A stretch of 64,000 bases of DNA from Acidiflorens sp963847715 (GTDB lineage Bacteria > Acidobacteriota > Terriglobia > Terriglobales > Acidobacteriaceae): positions 186,001 through 250,000 of the forward strand of contig CAWKAZ010000006.1 of the NCBI GenBank assembly GCA_963847715.1. Direction: 5' to 3'. Below the pieces are notes generated by a model, which saw only the letters and a list, made by a program, of their open reading frames with translations, did no database searches and was not told where the DNA came from. This document shows positions 1 to 7,409 of this stretch, in pieces (within the stretch, counting starts at the first letter, position 1; each line of letters begins with the position of its first letter). A program made the position numbers and the translations under genes.

Positions 1-138
1 TTGCATTCGTCGCTCGAACTAAACGAAACCGCATATCTATTGGGCTACGAAGACTCCAACTCCTTCTTTCGAGCCTTCCAGCACTGGGAAGGAACGTCCC
101 CCGGCCAATGGCGTTCCGCCCACGTTCGGGCAGCGTGA
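1..138 (+). CDS. AraC-family transcriptional regulator, C-terminal fragment
   Basis: The window opens inside this gene; 45 residues and a TGA stop remain. Visible is the end of an AraC/XylS DNA-binding domain: the second helix-turn-helix with 'AYLLGYEDSNSFFRAFQHW' followed by 'GTSPGQWR'. This matches the family pattern (A..LGF.d.s.F.RaFkrw.G.tP..yR). The family consists of DNA-binding activators or repressors with an N-terminal effector domain, which lies outside the window, so ligand and targets are unknown. Confident as to family only. Confidence 0.85.
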   Translation: MHSSLELNETAYLLGYEDSNSFFRAFQHWEGTSPGQWRSAHVRAA

Positions 139-247
139 TAAGAGTATCGGCGTTTCCCGGTGGCTCGATACACCCTCGAGCCCCTTTCCCGCATCCTAAG
201 TGTTTTCCCCAATCACATCGCCGAGGTTCAACTTGAAGAGGATCAAC

Positions 248-574
248 GTGAAAATCTCCCCACTCGCCATCACCGCATGTTGTCTCTTTTCAGCGCTCCT
301 CACCGCATCAGCCCAAACGCCGCCATCGGACGCGACGCTGACCACCAACCCTGTCTTCGATAAAAACTGCGCCAGGTGTCATGGCAAGACTGCCGAAGGG
401 CGGCACTTCCACGGACCCACCCTCATTTCCGAAAAGGCCACCGCCGCTTCTGCCGACGACCTGCGCGGCATCATCACCAATGGCAAAGGCCACATGCCCA
501 AATACACCGGCAAATTGACCCCGGAAGAAATCGATACGCTGGTTCAGCAGATCAAAGCGGCCAACAAGAAATAA
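248..574 (+). CDS. small secreted class I cytochrome c
   Basis: A 108-residue protein with a Sec-type signal peptide (about residues 1-22, ending ASAQT) and one heme c site CARCH at 41-45. A Met at about 83 in 'GHMP' is the likely distal ligand, and the C-terminal helix contains 'LTPEEIDTLVQQI'. This is the layout of cytochrome c6/c555-like electron carriers or cytochrome c domains in the periplasm. The GTG start is preferred because 'gaagagga' lies about 7 bases upstream; an ATG at 200 would put an unnatural hydrophilic tail before the signal peptide. Partner unknown. It would need a heme-maturation system, such as the ccm genes at 21.2-24 kb. Confidence 0.85.
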   Translation: MKISPLAITACCLFSALLTASAQTPPSDATLTTNPVFDKNCARCHGKTAEGRHFHGPTLISEKATAASADDLRGIITNGKGHMPKYTGKLTPEEIDTLVQQIKAANKK

Positions 575-730
575 CTAGAGCGATCAAGCGACGGGCGGCC
601 CTTCGCCAAGCCCAGGACGAGCGCTCGCCCGTCGCCTAGTCCACAAAACCTCTCCTCAGAACCGCTAGAATTCCTGTGGTACAGTAACCAGTTTCCACAT
701 CTCTGTTCGCGTTGACGCCAAGGAGTCATC

Positions 731-1486
731 ATGCAAAGCAGCATCGTGGGCACGACCATGCCCGTTCTTGAATTCATCCTCGAACCAAACGACGCCATCA
801 TTTCTGAAGCCGGACAGCTCTCATGGATGGCCAGTTCCATCCAGATGACCACGCACACGCAACTCGGCGGTGGTGGCGGAATCTTCGGGGCCATCAAACG
901 CGTTGCCGGCGGCGGAACCCTGTTCATGACCGAATACCGCGCCATGGGCGGCCGCGGCGAACTCGCCTTCGCCACCAAACTTCCCGGACACATCGTTCCT
1001 GTCGAAGTCAGCGCCGGCCACGAGTTCATGATTCACCGTCACGGCTTCCTCTGTGCGACGCCACAAATTCAAATCGGAGTCGGCTTCCAGCAATCGCTCG
1101 GTGCAGGCATCTTCGGCGGCGATGGCTTCCTCCTGCAACGCCTCAGCGGACAAGGCACGGCATGGCTCGAACTCTCCGGCGAACTGGTAATCAAAGACCT
1201 GCAACCGGGAGAAACGCTGCGCGTGCATCCTGGCCACGTTGGAGCTTTCCAGTCGAGCGTGTCATTCCAGATCACCACCGTTCCTGGGATCAAGAACATC
1301 ATCTTCGGCGGCGACGGACTCTTCCTCGCCGCGCTCACCGGACCGGGACGCATCTGGCTGCAGACTCTTCCCATTGCGAAGCTGGCCCATGAACTCATGG
1401 AATACATGCCGCGTCCGTCGAGCGATAGCGTCAAAGGTGGAGTGGTCGGCGGAATCGTCGGCTCGATTCTGGAGGGCATGAAGTAG
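731..1486 (+). CDS. AIM24 / TIGR00266 family protein
   Basis: 251 residues. The N-terminus 'PVLEFILEPNDAIISEAGQLSWM' and the Gly-rich loops (GGGGGIFGAIKR, FGGDGLFLAALTGPGRIWLQ) are typical of the AIM24/TIGR00266 family. These soluble beta-helical proteins are related to tryptophan RNA-binding attenuator-like folds. The family is widespread in bacteria with no firmly established biochemical role; the yeast member is linked to mitochondrial inner-membrane organisation. No signal peptide or membrane segment is seen. It appears to be a single gene, with about 150 empty bases upstream and a separate membrane gene downstream. Confidence 0.85.
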   Translation: MQSSIVGTTMPVLEFILEPNDAIISEAGQLSWMASSIQMTTHTQLGGGGGIFGAIKRVAGGGTLFMTEYRAMGGRGELAFATKLPGHIVPVEVSAGHEFMIHRHGFLCATPQIQIGVGFQQSLGAGIFGGDGFLLQRLSGQGTAWLELSGELVIKDLQPGETLRVHPGHVGAFQSSVSFQITTVPGIKNIIFGGDGLFLAALTGPGRIWLQTLPIAKLAHELMEYMPRPSSDSVKGGVVGGIVGSILEGMK

Positions 1487-1518
1487 GCCGCAAGTCACTT
1501 ACACCATTTCACTCACAC

Positions 1519-2706
1519 ATGACCCAATCAACGCAACGTAGCGCGACGGTAATCGCACCTTCCGCGAATCGTCTCTCCCGTCTATCCTGGATCGACTGGA
1601 TGCGCGGCCTGGCTTGCATCCTGATGTTCCAGACGCATTGCTACGACGCGTGGCTCGGCGGAGACGCCCGCAAGACAAGCTTCCTCGAATGGTCGCAACG
1701 TCTCGGTACTCTTCCTGCTCCGCTGTTCCTGTTTCTGGCTGGAGTTTCCTTCGCTTTGGTCACTGACAAGCTTATCCGCAAGGGCCTGAGTCCAGCCGAA
1801 ATCACGCGCACCATGATCCGTCGCGGCGCGGAAATCCTCGGCTTTGGGCTTCTTTTCCGTCTGCAGGAATTCCTCATCGCGTGGGGATGGGCTCCGAAGT
1901 CCGATCTGTTGCGCGTGGATGTCCTCAACATCATCGGCATCTCCATGATGATGATGGCGCTGTTGTGTGGCGCAACGTTATTCGTGTGGGAATCTAAGCG
2001 ACCAAACTATCGAACCGCAATCGTCTTCGCAGCGTTAGCCGCAACCGCAATCATTGCCTTACTGACTCCTCCGCTCTACACCACGTGGCGTCCAACCTGG
2101 CTTCCGTGGTGGCTCGAGTCCTACATCGACGGATGCCACAATTTCGGCGCGCCGCAGCCTTGGCTCTTCTCCATTTTCCCGTGGTCCGCTTTCGCCTTCG
2201 CCGGACTCGCTGCGGGATTCATCCTCTTCAGCGAGCAAGGACGCACGCAGTCCGCGAAAACTCTGGCCCTGTTCGCGACCATCGGAACCGCGGCGATCCT
2301 AGCGGCGTGGCTATTCGATCACTCGTCGATTCATCTTTACTCGACTTACGATTACTGGCATACGAGTCCAAACTTCCTGATGATGCGCGTCGGAATGTTG
2401 TTAGTGATCGCTTTCGTGAGTTATGCGTGGTGTCGTTGGGTGCTGGCAAAACTGGGAAGTTGGGCAACGCGCTTCAGTCCGCTGATTCAACTCGGGCAGA
2501 CTTCGCTGCTCGTCTACTGGGTGCACATAGAATTTGTCTACGGACGATTTTCACTGCTCCTCAAACGAGCGGAATCAATCGCAGGCGCGACGCGCGGCTT
2601 GGTGGAGATCATCGTCTCCATGCTGATTCTGTCGGTGCTAAGAACGAAGATCGATTGGAAGAGTCTGGGCTGGAAAAAGATGATTCGTGGAGTGCAACCA
2701 GCGTAG
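1519..2706 (+). CDS. DUF1624 / heparan-alpha-glucosaminide acetyltransferase-like membrane protein
   Basis: 395 residues with about ten hydrophobic segments. The opening 'RLSWIDWMRGLACILMFQTHCYDAW' is the signature first helix of DUF1624/HGSNAT-type and OpgC-like acyltransferases: an R/D-x-x-RG motif followed by a membrane His. These integral inner-membrane enzymes transfer acyl groups to glycans. The substrate cannot be told here. The last segments (LLVYWVHIEFVYG) also match the family. No Shine-Dalgarno is obvious before the ATG. The long C tract begins 84 bases after the stop. Confidence 0.75.
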   Translation: MTQSTQRSATVIAPSANRLSRLSWIDWMRGLACILMFQTHCYDAWLGGDARKTSFLEWSQRLGTLPAPLFLFLAGVSFALVTDKLIRKGLSPAEITRTMIRRGAEILGFGLLFRLQEFLIAWGWAPKSDLLRVDVLNIIGISMMMMALLCGATLFVWESKRPNYRTAIVFAALAATAIIALLTPPLYTTWRPTWLPWWLESYIDGCHNFGAPQPWLFSIFPWSAFAFAGLAAGFILFSEQGRTQSAKTLALFATIGTAAILAAWLFDHSSIHLYSTYDYWHTSPNFLMMRVGMLLVIAFVSYAWCRWVLAKLGSWATRFSPLIQLGQTSLLVYWVHIEFVYGRFSLLLKRAESIAGATRGLVEIIVSMLILSVLRTKIDWKSLGWKKMIRGVQPA

Positions 2707-2790
2707 CCCGAAAATATTTTTGATTACTCTGTCACTGAAAAATGGAAGAAATCGGCGTCTCATGGTGCATGTTTACTGGTTAGTAACCTA

Positions 2791-2816
2791 CCCCCCCCCC
2801 CCCCCCCCCCCCCCCC
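2791..2816 (+). repeat. uninterrupted 26-base poly-C tract
   Basis: Twenty-six consecutive C residues lie 84 bases after the stop of the DUF1624 gene. No other homopolymer in the window comes close. It may be a simple-sequence contingency tract, but no gene start or promoter is positioned so that its length would obviously switch anything. It may also be a library or assembly artefact, or a gap closed by low-quality bases. Confidence 0.95.
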
Positions 2817-3202
2817 TCGTTAGTGGAATGATGGAGTTGGCGGGAATTTTTCCAGTCGGTCTTTGAATCGAAAGGACTTATTGTCAAAGTATTCCGGAAT
2901 AAAGACTTACGGGATTTCTTTGGCTTTGTGGGCTTTCGAAGTGGGGTGGAGCGTGTCAAGCTCCCTTTTTCGGGTCGAAAATCGGATTTTCAGGCGACTT
3001 TTCAAATTTTCAAAGACCGCCGAGGTGGGCGCACCTCAGCCCAGACACACAAGTCCCTCTATTGTCGGCGCTGGCGATTGAAAAGTCTGTGATGGTGCTC
3101 ACTGAGCGTTGGTGATGAAAAAACCCGTAGGCTTCGTTGCCCTTGTCAAATCAAACGTCGATTCTAGCGACTGTCCAACACAATAAATGAAGCTTGTAAT
3201 TC
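2817..3202. other. gene-poor intergenic stretch with small inverted repeats
   Basis: No convincing gene is seen. The composition is noticeably more AT-rich than the neighbours. A short hairpin (GAGGTG-GGCG-CACCTC) sits at 3022-3037. A 10-base inverted pair, GGTCTTTGAA at 2858-2867 and TTCAAAGACC at 3009-3018, bounds about 160 bp. A possible 72-residue frame at 2863-3081 has no recognisable domain and no ribosome-binding site. Confidence 0.5.
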
Positions 3203-3222
3203 ATTACACCTTATGGTGTAAT
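3203..3222. promoter_or_regulatory. perfect palindromic operator upstream of the ArsR gene
   Basis: ATTACACC-TTAT-GGTGTAAT: perfect 8-base arms around a 4-base centre, ending 6 bases before the ATG at 3229. ArsR-family dimers bind such 12-2-12 or shorter dyads at their own promoters. Location and symmetry make this the probable autoregulatory site of the downstream operon. It also argues that translation starts at 3229 rather than at the ATG at 3187, which would place the dyad inside the coding region. Confidence 0.75.
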
Positions 3223-3228
3223 GACTCT

Positions 3229-3570
3229 ATGGATCAACTGTCCGATGTGCTAACCGCCATTTCTCACCCCACTCGGCGCGCGATTATCGGGCAACTGGCA
3301 AACGGACCCGCCCGATTCCTGGATGTCGCAAAGCCTTTCGACACCGCTTTGAACGCGGTGACGAAGCACCTAAAGCTGCTCGAAAGAGCTGGGCTCATCG
3401 AACGCAGAAAACAGGGGCGTGAAGTCTTCATCTCGTTTCGAGGTGAACCTCTTCGGGAAGTAGCGGGATGGATGCATGAGTACGAAAGGTTCTGGAACGC
3501 ACGCCTCGATCTGTTTGAGCAGCATTTCAAGGACAAGAAACTAAGGAGAAGAAGTGATGAAGAACGCTAA
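3229..3570 (+). CDS. ArsR-family winged-helix regulator of an SRPBCC operon
   Basis: 113 residues. The winged-helix core includes 'ISHPTRRAIIGQLANG', 'NAVTKHLKLLERAGLIERRKQGREVFISF' and a C-terminal dimer helix (YERFWNARLDLFEQHF). No metal-site Cys pairs are present. It therefore belongs to the non-metal ArsR branch that is commonly linked to AHSA1/SRPBCC proteins, as it is here. Its final codons overlap the ATG of the next gene at 3557, which implies translational coupling. The dyad just upstream suggests autorepression. Confidence 0.85.
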   Translation: MDQLSDVLTAISHPTRRAIIGQLANGPARFLDVAKPFDTALNAVTKHLKLLERAGLIERRKQGREVFISFRGEPLREVAGWMHEYERFWNARLDLFEQHFKDKKLRRRSDEER

Positions 3571-4020
3571 GAAGACCTTGAATTTAAGTTTGAACGCACA
3601 ATCCCGGCTCCTCCGGGCAAGGTGTTCGACGCATGGCTGGATCCAAAGATCCCGGGCAATCCCTGGAACGCGGCTGACAAGTTCATGTTGGATTCGAAAG
3701 TAGACGGGCTCTTTTACTGGAGCCTCAGGGGAACGTCCCATTACGGCCGGTTCACGGAGATGGAGCGGCCAGGGCGAATTCAGCATACCTGGATGTCACC
3801 CAACACCTTGGGAGAAGAGTCGACGGTCACCGTGACCTTTAAGAAACAGGGAGAAGACACGCTCATGACCCTGGTGCATTCCGATCTTCCGGATACCGAC
3901 GGTGGAAGAGGGCATGAGAAAGGTTGGAACTACTTCCTGGAAATCTTTCGTGAGCAATTTGGAAATGGCTCACAGAAGAAATACCGATGGGAGGAAGCTC
4001 ATCCCTCGGTGAAAAAATAA
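3557..4020 (+). pseudogene. SRPBCC/AHSA1-domain protein with apparent one-base frameshift
   Basis: Reading from ATG 3557 gives MKNAKKT and then loses the frame. The frame from 3571 gives the rest of an AHSA1-type START domain: 'FERTIPAPPGKVFDAWLDP' and the C-terminal helix 'GHEKGWNYFLEIFREQFG'. Adding one base near 3575-3577 (CC to CCC) would give a continuous 154-residue protein. The second frame has no ATG or GTG before GTG 3622, and starting there would delete the first beta strand. SRPBCC proteins form hydrophobic ligand-binding cavities. Translational coupling to the ArsR gene is otherwise intact. A sequencing error is as likely as a real pseudogene. Confidence 0.75.
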
Positions 4021-4056
4021 TGAGGATGAGCTGCAAACAACGACTGGAGAGAGCCG

Positions 4057-4533
4057 ATGGCTACATCGACCTTTGTCTACGTGACCTACATCCGCACCAC
4101 GCCGGAGAAGCTGTGGGCGGCGTTGACCGACGTGGAGTTCATGAAGCAGTACTGGTTCGGCATTCGCTGCGAAAGCCACTGGACGGCGGGATCCTCGTGG
4201 AAGTTGTCGTACCCGGATGGGCGCAACACCGACGCCGGCGAGATCGTCGAGGCGGAACCGGCACGGCGGTTAGCGATCCGCTGGCGGCATCAAGACAAGC
4301 CCGAGCTCAAGGCCGAGGGCGAGTCATACTGCACGATGGAACTAGCAGCCAGTGGACCGGCGGCCAAACTCTCCATCACCCACAACATCGAACGCGAACA
4401 CTCGAAATTCATCGCGGCGGTGGCGGTCGCCTGGCCGATGGTCATCTCCAACCTGAAGTCTCTACTGGAGACCGGCTCCGTCGTGCTGCAGAACCCGTAT
4501 CCCATTGAGAGAGCCAATTCCAGAGAGGAATAA
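4057..4533 (+). CDS. SRPBCC/AHSA1-domain protein
   Basis: 158 residues, ATG preceded by 'ggagag'. START/AHSA1 fold markers are 'YIRTTPEKLWAALTDVEFMKQYWFG', 'GSSWKLSYPDG', 'GEIVEAEPARRLAIRW' and a C-terminal helix 'AVAVAWPMVISNLKSLLETG'. It is the second such protein in the operon, 36 bases after the damaged one and 2 bases before the VOC gene, so all are probably co-transcribed. The family binds small hydrophobic molecules. The specific ligand is unknown, and the Hsp90-activator role of the eukaryotic namesake should not be assumed. Confidence 0.85.
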   Translation: MATSTFVYVTYIRTTPEKLWAALTDVEFMKQYWFGIRCESHWTAGSSWKLSYPDGRNTDAGEIVEAEPARRLAIRWRHQDKPELKAEGESYCTMELAASGPAAKLSITHNIEREHSKFIAAVAVAWPMVISNLKSLLETGSVVLQNPYPIERANSREE

Positions 4534-4535
4534 CT

Positions 4536-4985
4536 ATGGCGAAGGTCATTTTTGGAAATCACTCGTCGGTCATCGTTCCGCGGCAAGATCGGGACAGCAT
4601 TCGCAAATTTTATTGTGATGTCCTCGGCGGCAAAATCATGAAACATGAAGTCGAAAGAGACTTCCTCTGTCTGGGAGAAAGCTTCTATATCGGCTTTCTC
4701 TATGGGGATGTCCCTGATGAGGGTGAGTTCTTGCGGACAGCAAGATCGGTCTGGCTGGAAATCAAGTCCGACAACGTGGAAGAGATGAGGCGGAAAATTG
4801 TCGAATCCGGGCTGGTGAGGAAGCTTGATATGCCAGATCCCCATCTTTATTTTCAGGCGCCGGGGGGACAAGTGTTGCGGCTGGTCGGAATCGACGAGGA
4901 TCTTTCATTTTATGAAGGAGCCGGAGAGGGCCCGAACGTGGCTAAGGTAAAAGAAGCACTCCGGAAGGAGCCGACAATCAAGTAG
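4536..4985 (+). CDS. VOC (glyoxalase/dioxygenase) superfamily protein
   Basis: 149 residues. Two beta-alpha-beta-beta-beta halves can be traced: 'HSSVIVPRQDRDSIRKFYCDVLGG' at the start and 'LYFQAPGGQVLRLVGID' near the end. A His near the start (H9) and an acidic residue late in each half could contribute to the usual metal site. The superfamily includes glyoxalase I, ring-cleaving dioxygenases and antibiotic-binding proteins; the substrate is not predictable. The gene starts 2 bases after the SRPBCC gene and is the last member of the ArsR operon. Confidence 0.8.
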   Translation: MAKVIFGNHSSVIVPRQDRDSIRKFYCDVLGGKIMKHEVERDFLCLGESFYIGFLYGDVPDEGEFLRTARSVWLEIKSDNVEEMRRKIVESGLVRKLDMPDPHLYFQAPGGQVLRLVGIDEDLSFYEGAGEGPNVAKVKEALRKEPTIK

Positions 4986-5150
4986 GCTCATCAAGTTTGG
5001 AAAATGCGGTGACGAAGAATGAAACAATCCGAAGACTTCGTGCCGATTCAAAACAAATTCCGAGATTGGCACGAATGTGGAATTCCACAGCTTGAAATCG
5101 CACAACCCTTCGACAGTTTCAGGGCCCTGGTGCAACCGGCAGTCGGAATA

Positions 5151-5179
5151 CCCACGTCTCGAAAAGCGCGAGACGTGGG
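5151..5179. terminator. hairpin between convergent genes, REP-like
   Basis: CCCACGTCTCG pairs with CGAGACGTGGG around a 7-base loop: an 11-bp perfect stem. It has no T run, so it is not a textbook intrinsic terminator. It sits between the converging VOC and DUF4331 genes. Its GTGGGG edge resembles the hairpin at 8960-9007, so both may belong to a dispersed palindrome family. Confidence 0.55.
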
Positions 5180-5229
5180 GCACCCCCAGTTGTTTGCGTG
5201 TCAGCTTTGAACCCGCCCTACTCGCCCAG

Positions 5230-6228
5230 TTAAGCGGCGACCAGTTCCGCCGCCCGCGCCTTATGCGGCGGGCCCACGAAGGGGAACTGGGTGAGCAGGT
5301 CTTGGTGGGGCCCTACGTTGTCCCCCTTCACCTTTCCGTTGGTGAGGATAGGCATGAAGACATCCACGACGTCGTCGGCGAGCGCCCGGCCATTGTCGGG
5401 GAAGGACGCCGGCCGCGTCGGATCATAGAGGAGGACGTCCGGCAGCAGAGTCCCGGCGACCCGCGTCGCTTCCGCCGACGTATATCCACCGGCGTGCTCC
5501 AGCGCGTGCGCGAAAACGGGGATGAAACGGGCATCGTCCGCTGGCTCTGCCCCGAGATAGGCGGCGTTCTGCTCGCCTGACAGGAAGGGAGTTTGTTGTG
5601 GGCGCGCACCGCGATCGGCCTGAACCCACTTCCCGCTCGAGCCGTCGATTGTGCGAGCCCATATGCCCAGTTTTTTATTTTCGAACGCCGAGTTAGGCAG
5701 TTCCAGCACGATGCTGCACACATCCGCTTCGGCGAAATAATCGTCACCGGTGAATTGCAGGTTGTTGAGGGCTCCATTTACGTCGAAGAAAAAGGGATCG
5801 CTGCGCCAGCCGACGAAGAAGCGGTGGTCGCCCGCGTCTGCCACGTGTGTCTCAGCACCCGTCGAGACCGGCACTGCGTCGACGATGATCTTCCCGTCGT
5901 CACCGATCTCGGCAGCTTGCGCGCCTTCAACCCGGCGAAGCGTCGCGGTCTGCGTCCCGTGGTTGGCGGACGTGACTCGCACACGGTACGCGATATCGGC
6001 CACGTTATCGCCGTTCGTATCAATCCTAAGTTCATAAATCGCGTCGGGCGAGAGGGCGACATCAGTGGTGGGCCCCGGCGGGTTGGCGCCCGTGGATGGA
6101 TGCACATTCATAATGAGGATCGACTTGCTGGCGTCCCCAGGCTTCGGGAAAGCGTACAGGTCGGTGAAGTCCAGGCGGGCATCCCCATGGGGGAACCCAA
6201 AATCGGGACCGGAATAGTGATGGGACAT
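5230..6228 (-). CDS. DUF4331 family protein
   Basis: 332 residues. The start 'MSHHYSGPDFGFPHGDARLDFTDLYAFPKPG' and the following 'SILIMNVHPSTGANPPGPT' are characteristic of DUF4331, a family in bacterial surface or secreted proteins of unknown function. The ATG at 6228 is chosen because 'aggagg' lies 7-8 bases upstream; an earlier in-frame codon at 6354 lacks one. No signal peptide is visible, although family members are often annotated as extracytoplasmic. The upstream neighbour on the same strand is a PilZ protein 240 bases away, which does not prove an operon. Confidence 0.85.
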   Translation of the reverse strand: MSHHYSGPDFGFPHGDARLDFTDLYAFPKPGDASKSILIMNVHPSTGANPPGPTTDVALSPDAIYELRIDTNGDNVADIAYRVRVTSANHGTQTATLRRVEGAQAAEIGDDGKIIVDAVPVSTGAETHVADAGDHRFFVGWRSDPFFFDVNGALNNLQFTGDDYFAEADVCSIVLELPNSAFENKKLGIWARTIDGSSGKWVQADRGARPQQTPFLSGEQNAAYLGAEPADDARFIPVFAHALEHAGGYTSAEATRVAGTLLPDVLLYDPTRPASFPDNGRALADDVVDVFMPILTNGKVKGDNVGPHQDLLTQFPFVGPPHKARAAELVAA

Positions 6229-6469
6229 GGCTTTTTCCTCCTGTTTTCGGCTGAGATTGACGTTAGAAGCAGAGTTCCCAATTTCAACTTCTGGTGGCGG
6301 ATTATACGCTTCCCCAGATGTCGACAAGATGAACATGCCTGATGGCGGGCGCACCCTCAGTCTGGAATGGGACCCGGCAGGACATCAATCCGAACGTGGA
6401 CCGCTGGCCCAAGTTAGCGTCAAACACCGACGCGAACCTGCGGCACAATTCAGCCTCATTTGGCCTTGA

Positions 6470-7141
6470 TTAGAAATTCTTCCCCAAACCCGGCGTCCTG
6501 GCGAAGGATTTCAGCGGGGCTAGGAACTGTCGGATTCGTTCCAGATCCGGTTCAGAAATCCTGAGGAACCTTAGACCCACGCCGCATCCTGGCGTGCTAT
6601 AGGCGACTTCGCAATCTGCCATCACCTTGGTATCTGCGATCCAGAGGCCTATCCTCACTCGATCTTTTATCTGCAGCGGGAGAGCCATCTCAATGTAACA
6701 ACCACCTACGCTCAGGTCCGAAATGGTTGCTCTGAAAGAGGCTCCGGCGGGCGTGTGAATCTCCACGGAATTCTGGCATTTGAACCGCTGGTGTTTGCGG
6801 TGCTCGGAGAACTGGATGCGGAAGTTGTCGAGTACGGCAGGTGGAAGCGGGAAATCCCAAAGGGGCTTATCTGGCGAAGCATTGAGCAAGCCGACATGAC
6901 CCGCCTTGGGAGTACCTGCCTGGCCTACCCATTTGACGCGAAAGTGAGCTTTGTTTTTGCCGTAGGTGACACCGATCGTCTCATCGAGCTTGAGCTGGCA
7001 TTCCACGCCGCTCAGTTCGACGCCCTGCTGGCTGACGTTGACGGTCACCGCTTTGGCGGAGAAAACCTGACCACTGCTATCGGTGCCAAAAATGCGCACG
7101 GGCACCTGGATCTCTTTGCGAGGCTCGCGACGTCGGCCCAT
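6470..7141 (-). CDS. tandem PilZ-domain protein (c-di-GMP receptor candidate)
   Basis: 223 residues from ATG 7141, with 'gggaggt' upstream; GTG 7207 would add 22 residues. An N-terminal PilZ-like unit begins 'RRREPRKEIQVPVRIFG'. A second and better one begins 'HRKHQRFKCQNSVEI' and contains 'ISDLSVGGCYIEM', which matches the (D/N)xSxxG c-di-GMP-binding element. PilZ proteins relay c-di-GMP to motility or polysaccharide machinery. The first domain resembles the single-domain PilZ protein at 11042-11356, suggesting a paralogous set. No motility or cellulose genes lie nearby to identify the output. Confidence 0.8.
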   Translation of the reverse strand: MGRRREPRKEIQVPVRIFGTDSSGQVFSAKAVTVNVSQQGVELSGVECQLKLDETIGVTYGKNKAHFRVKWVGQAGTPKAGHVGLLNASPDKPLWDFPLPPAVLDNFRIQFSEHRKHQRFKCQNSVEIHTPAGASFRATISDLSVGGCYIEMALPLQIKDRVRIGLWIADTKVMADCEVAYSTPGCGVGLRFLRISEPDLERIRQFLAPLKSFARTPGLGKNF

Positions 7142-7409
7142 CCCCGAGGTACCTCCCAGTCGATGAAGGAACCATGCAAAATCGGACCGCCCATTGTGCT
7201 CGGACACCCGTCAGAATGCAAGGCGAGGACCTGCTCCTTTTGATGCTCGCTGGCGCTCGCGGCGCGCGGATGGCGGATTTCACTATGCTCCACAAAACTT
7301 TTCCGGGAGAACCGGGTTCCATGCTCATAACCAAAGTTGTTCGTTGGTTGGAGCTTCCAGTCTCCACCGCTGGATCCCTTGACCCTTCCGTCAGCAAGGA
7401 GAATTGACC

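Noticed and set aside
2858..3018. MITE-like element bounded by 10-base inverted repeats
   Set aside because: Arms are short, no target duplication is visible, and a chance match is plausible in AT-richer DNA.
2863..3081. 72-codon frame after the poly-C tract
   Set aside because: No ribosome site, no domain, and its end is made of the hairpin region at 3022-3037.
3187..3228. Earlier ATG for the ArsR gene at 3187
   Set aside because: It would put the perfect operator dyad inside the coding sequence and add residues without similarity to the family.
4290..4871. A 193-codon open frame on the minus strand
   Set aside because: Antisense to SRPBCC and VOC genes of a coherent operon.
5593..6342. 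A 249-codon open frame on the plus strand
   Set aside because: Antisense to the DUF4331 gene, which has a strong ribosome site and family motifs.
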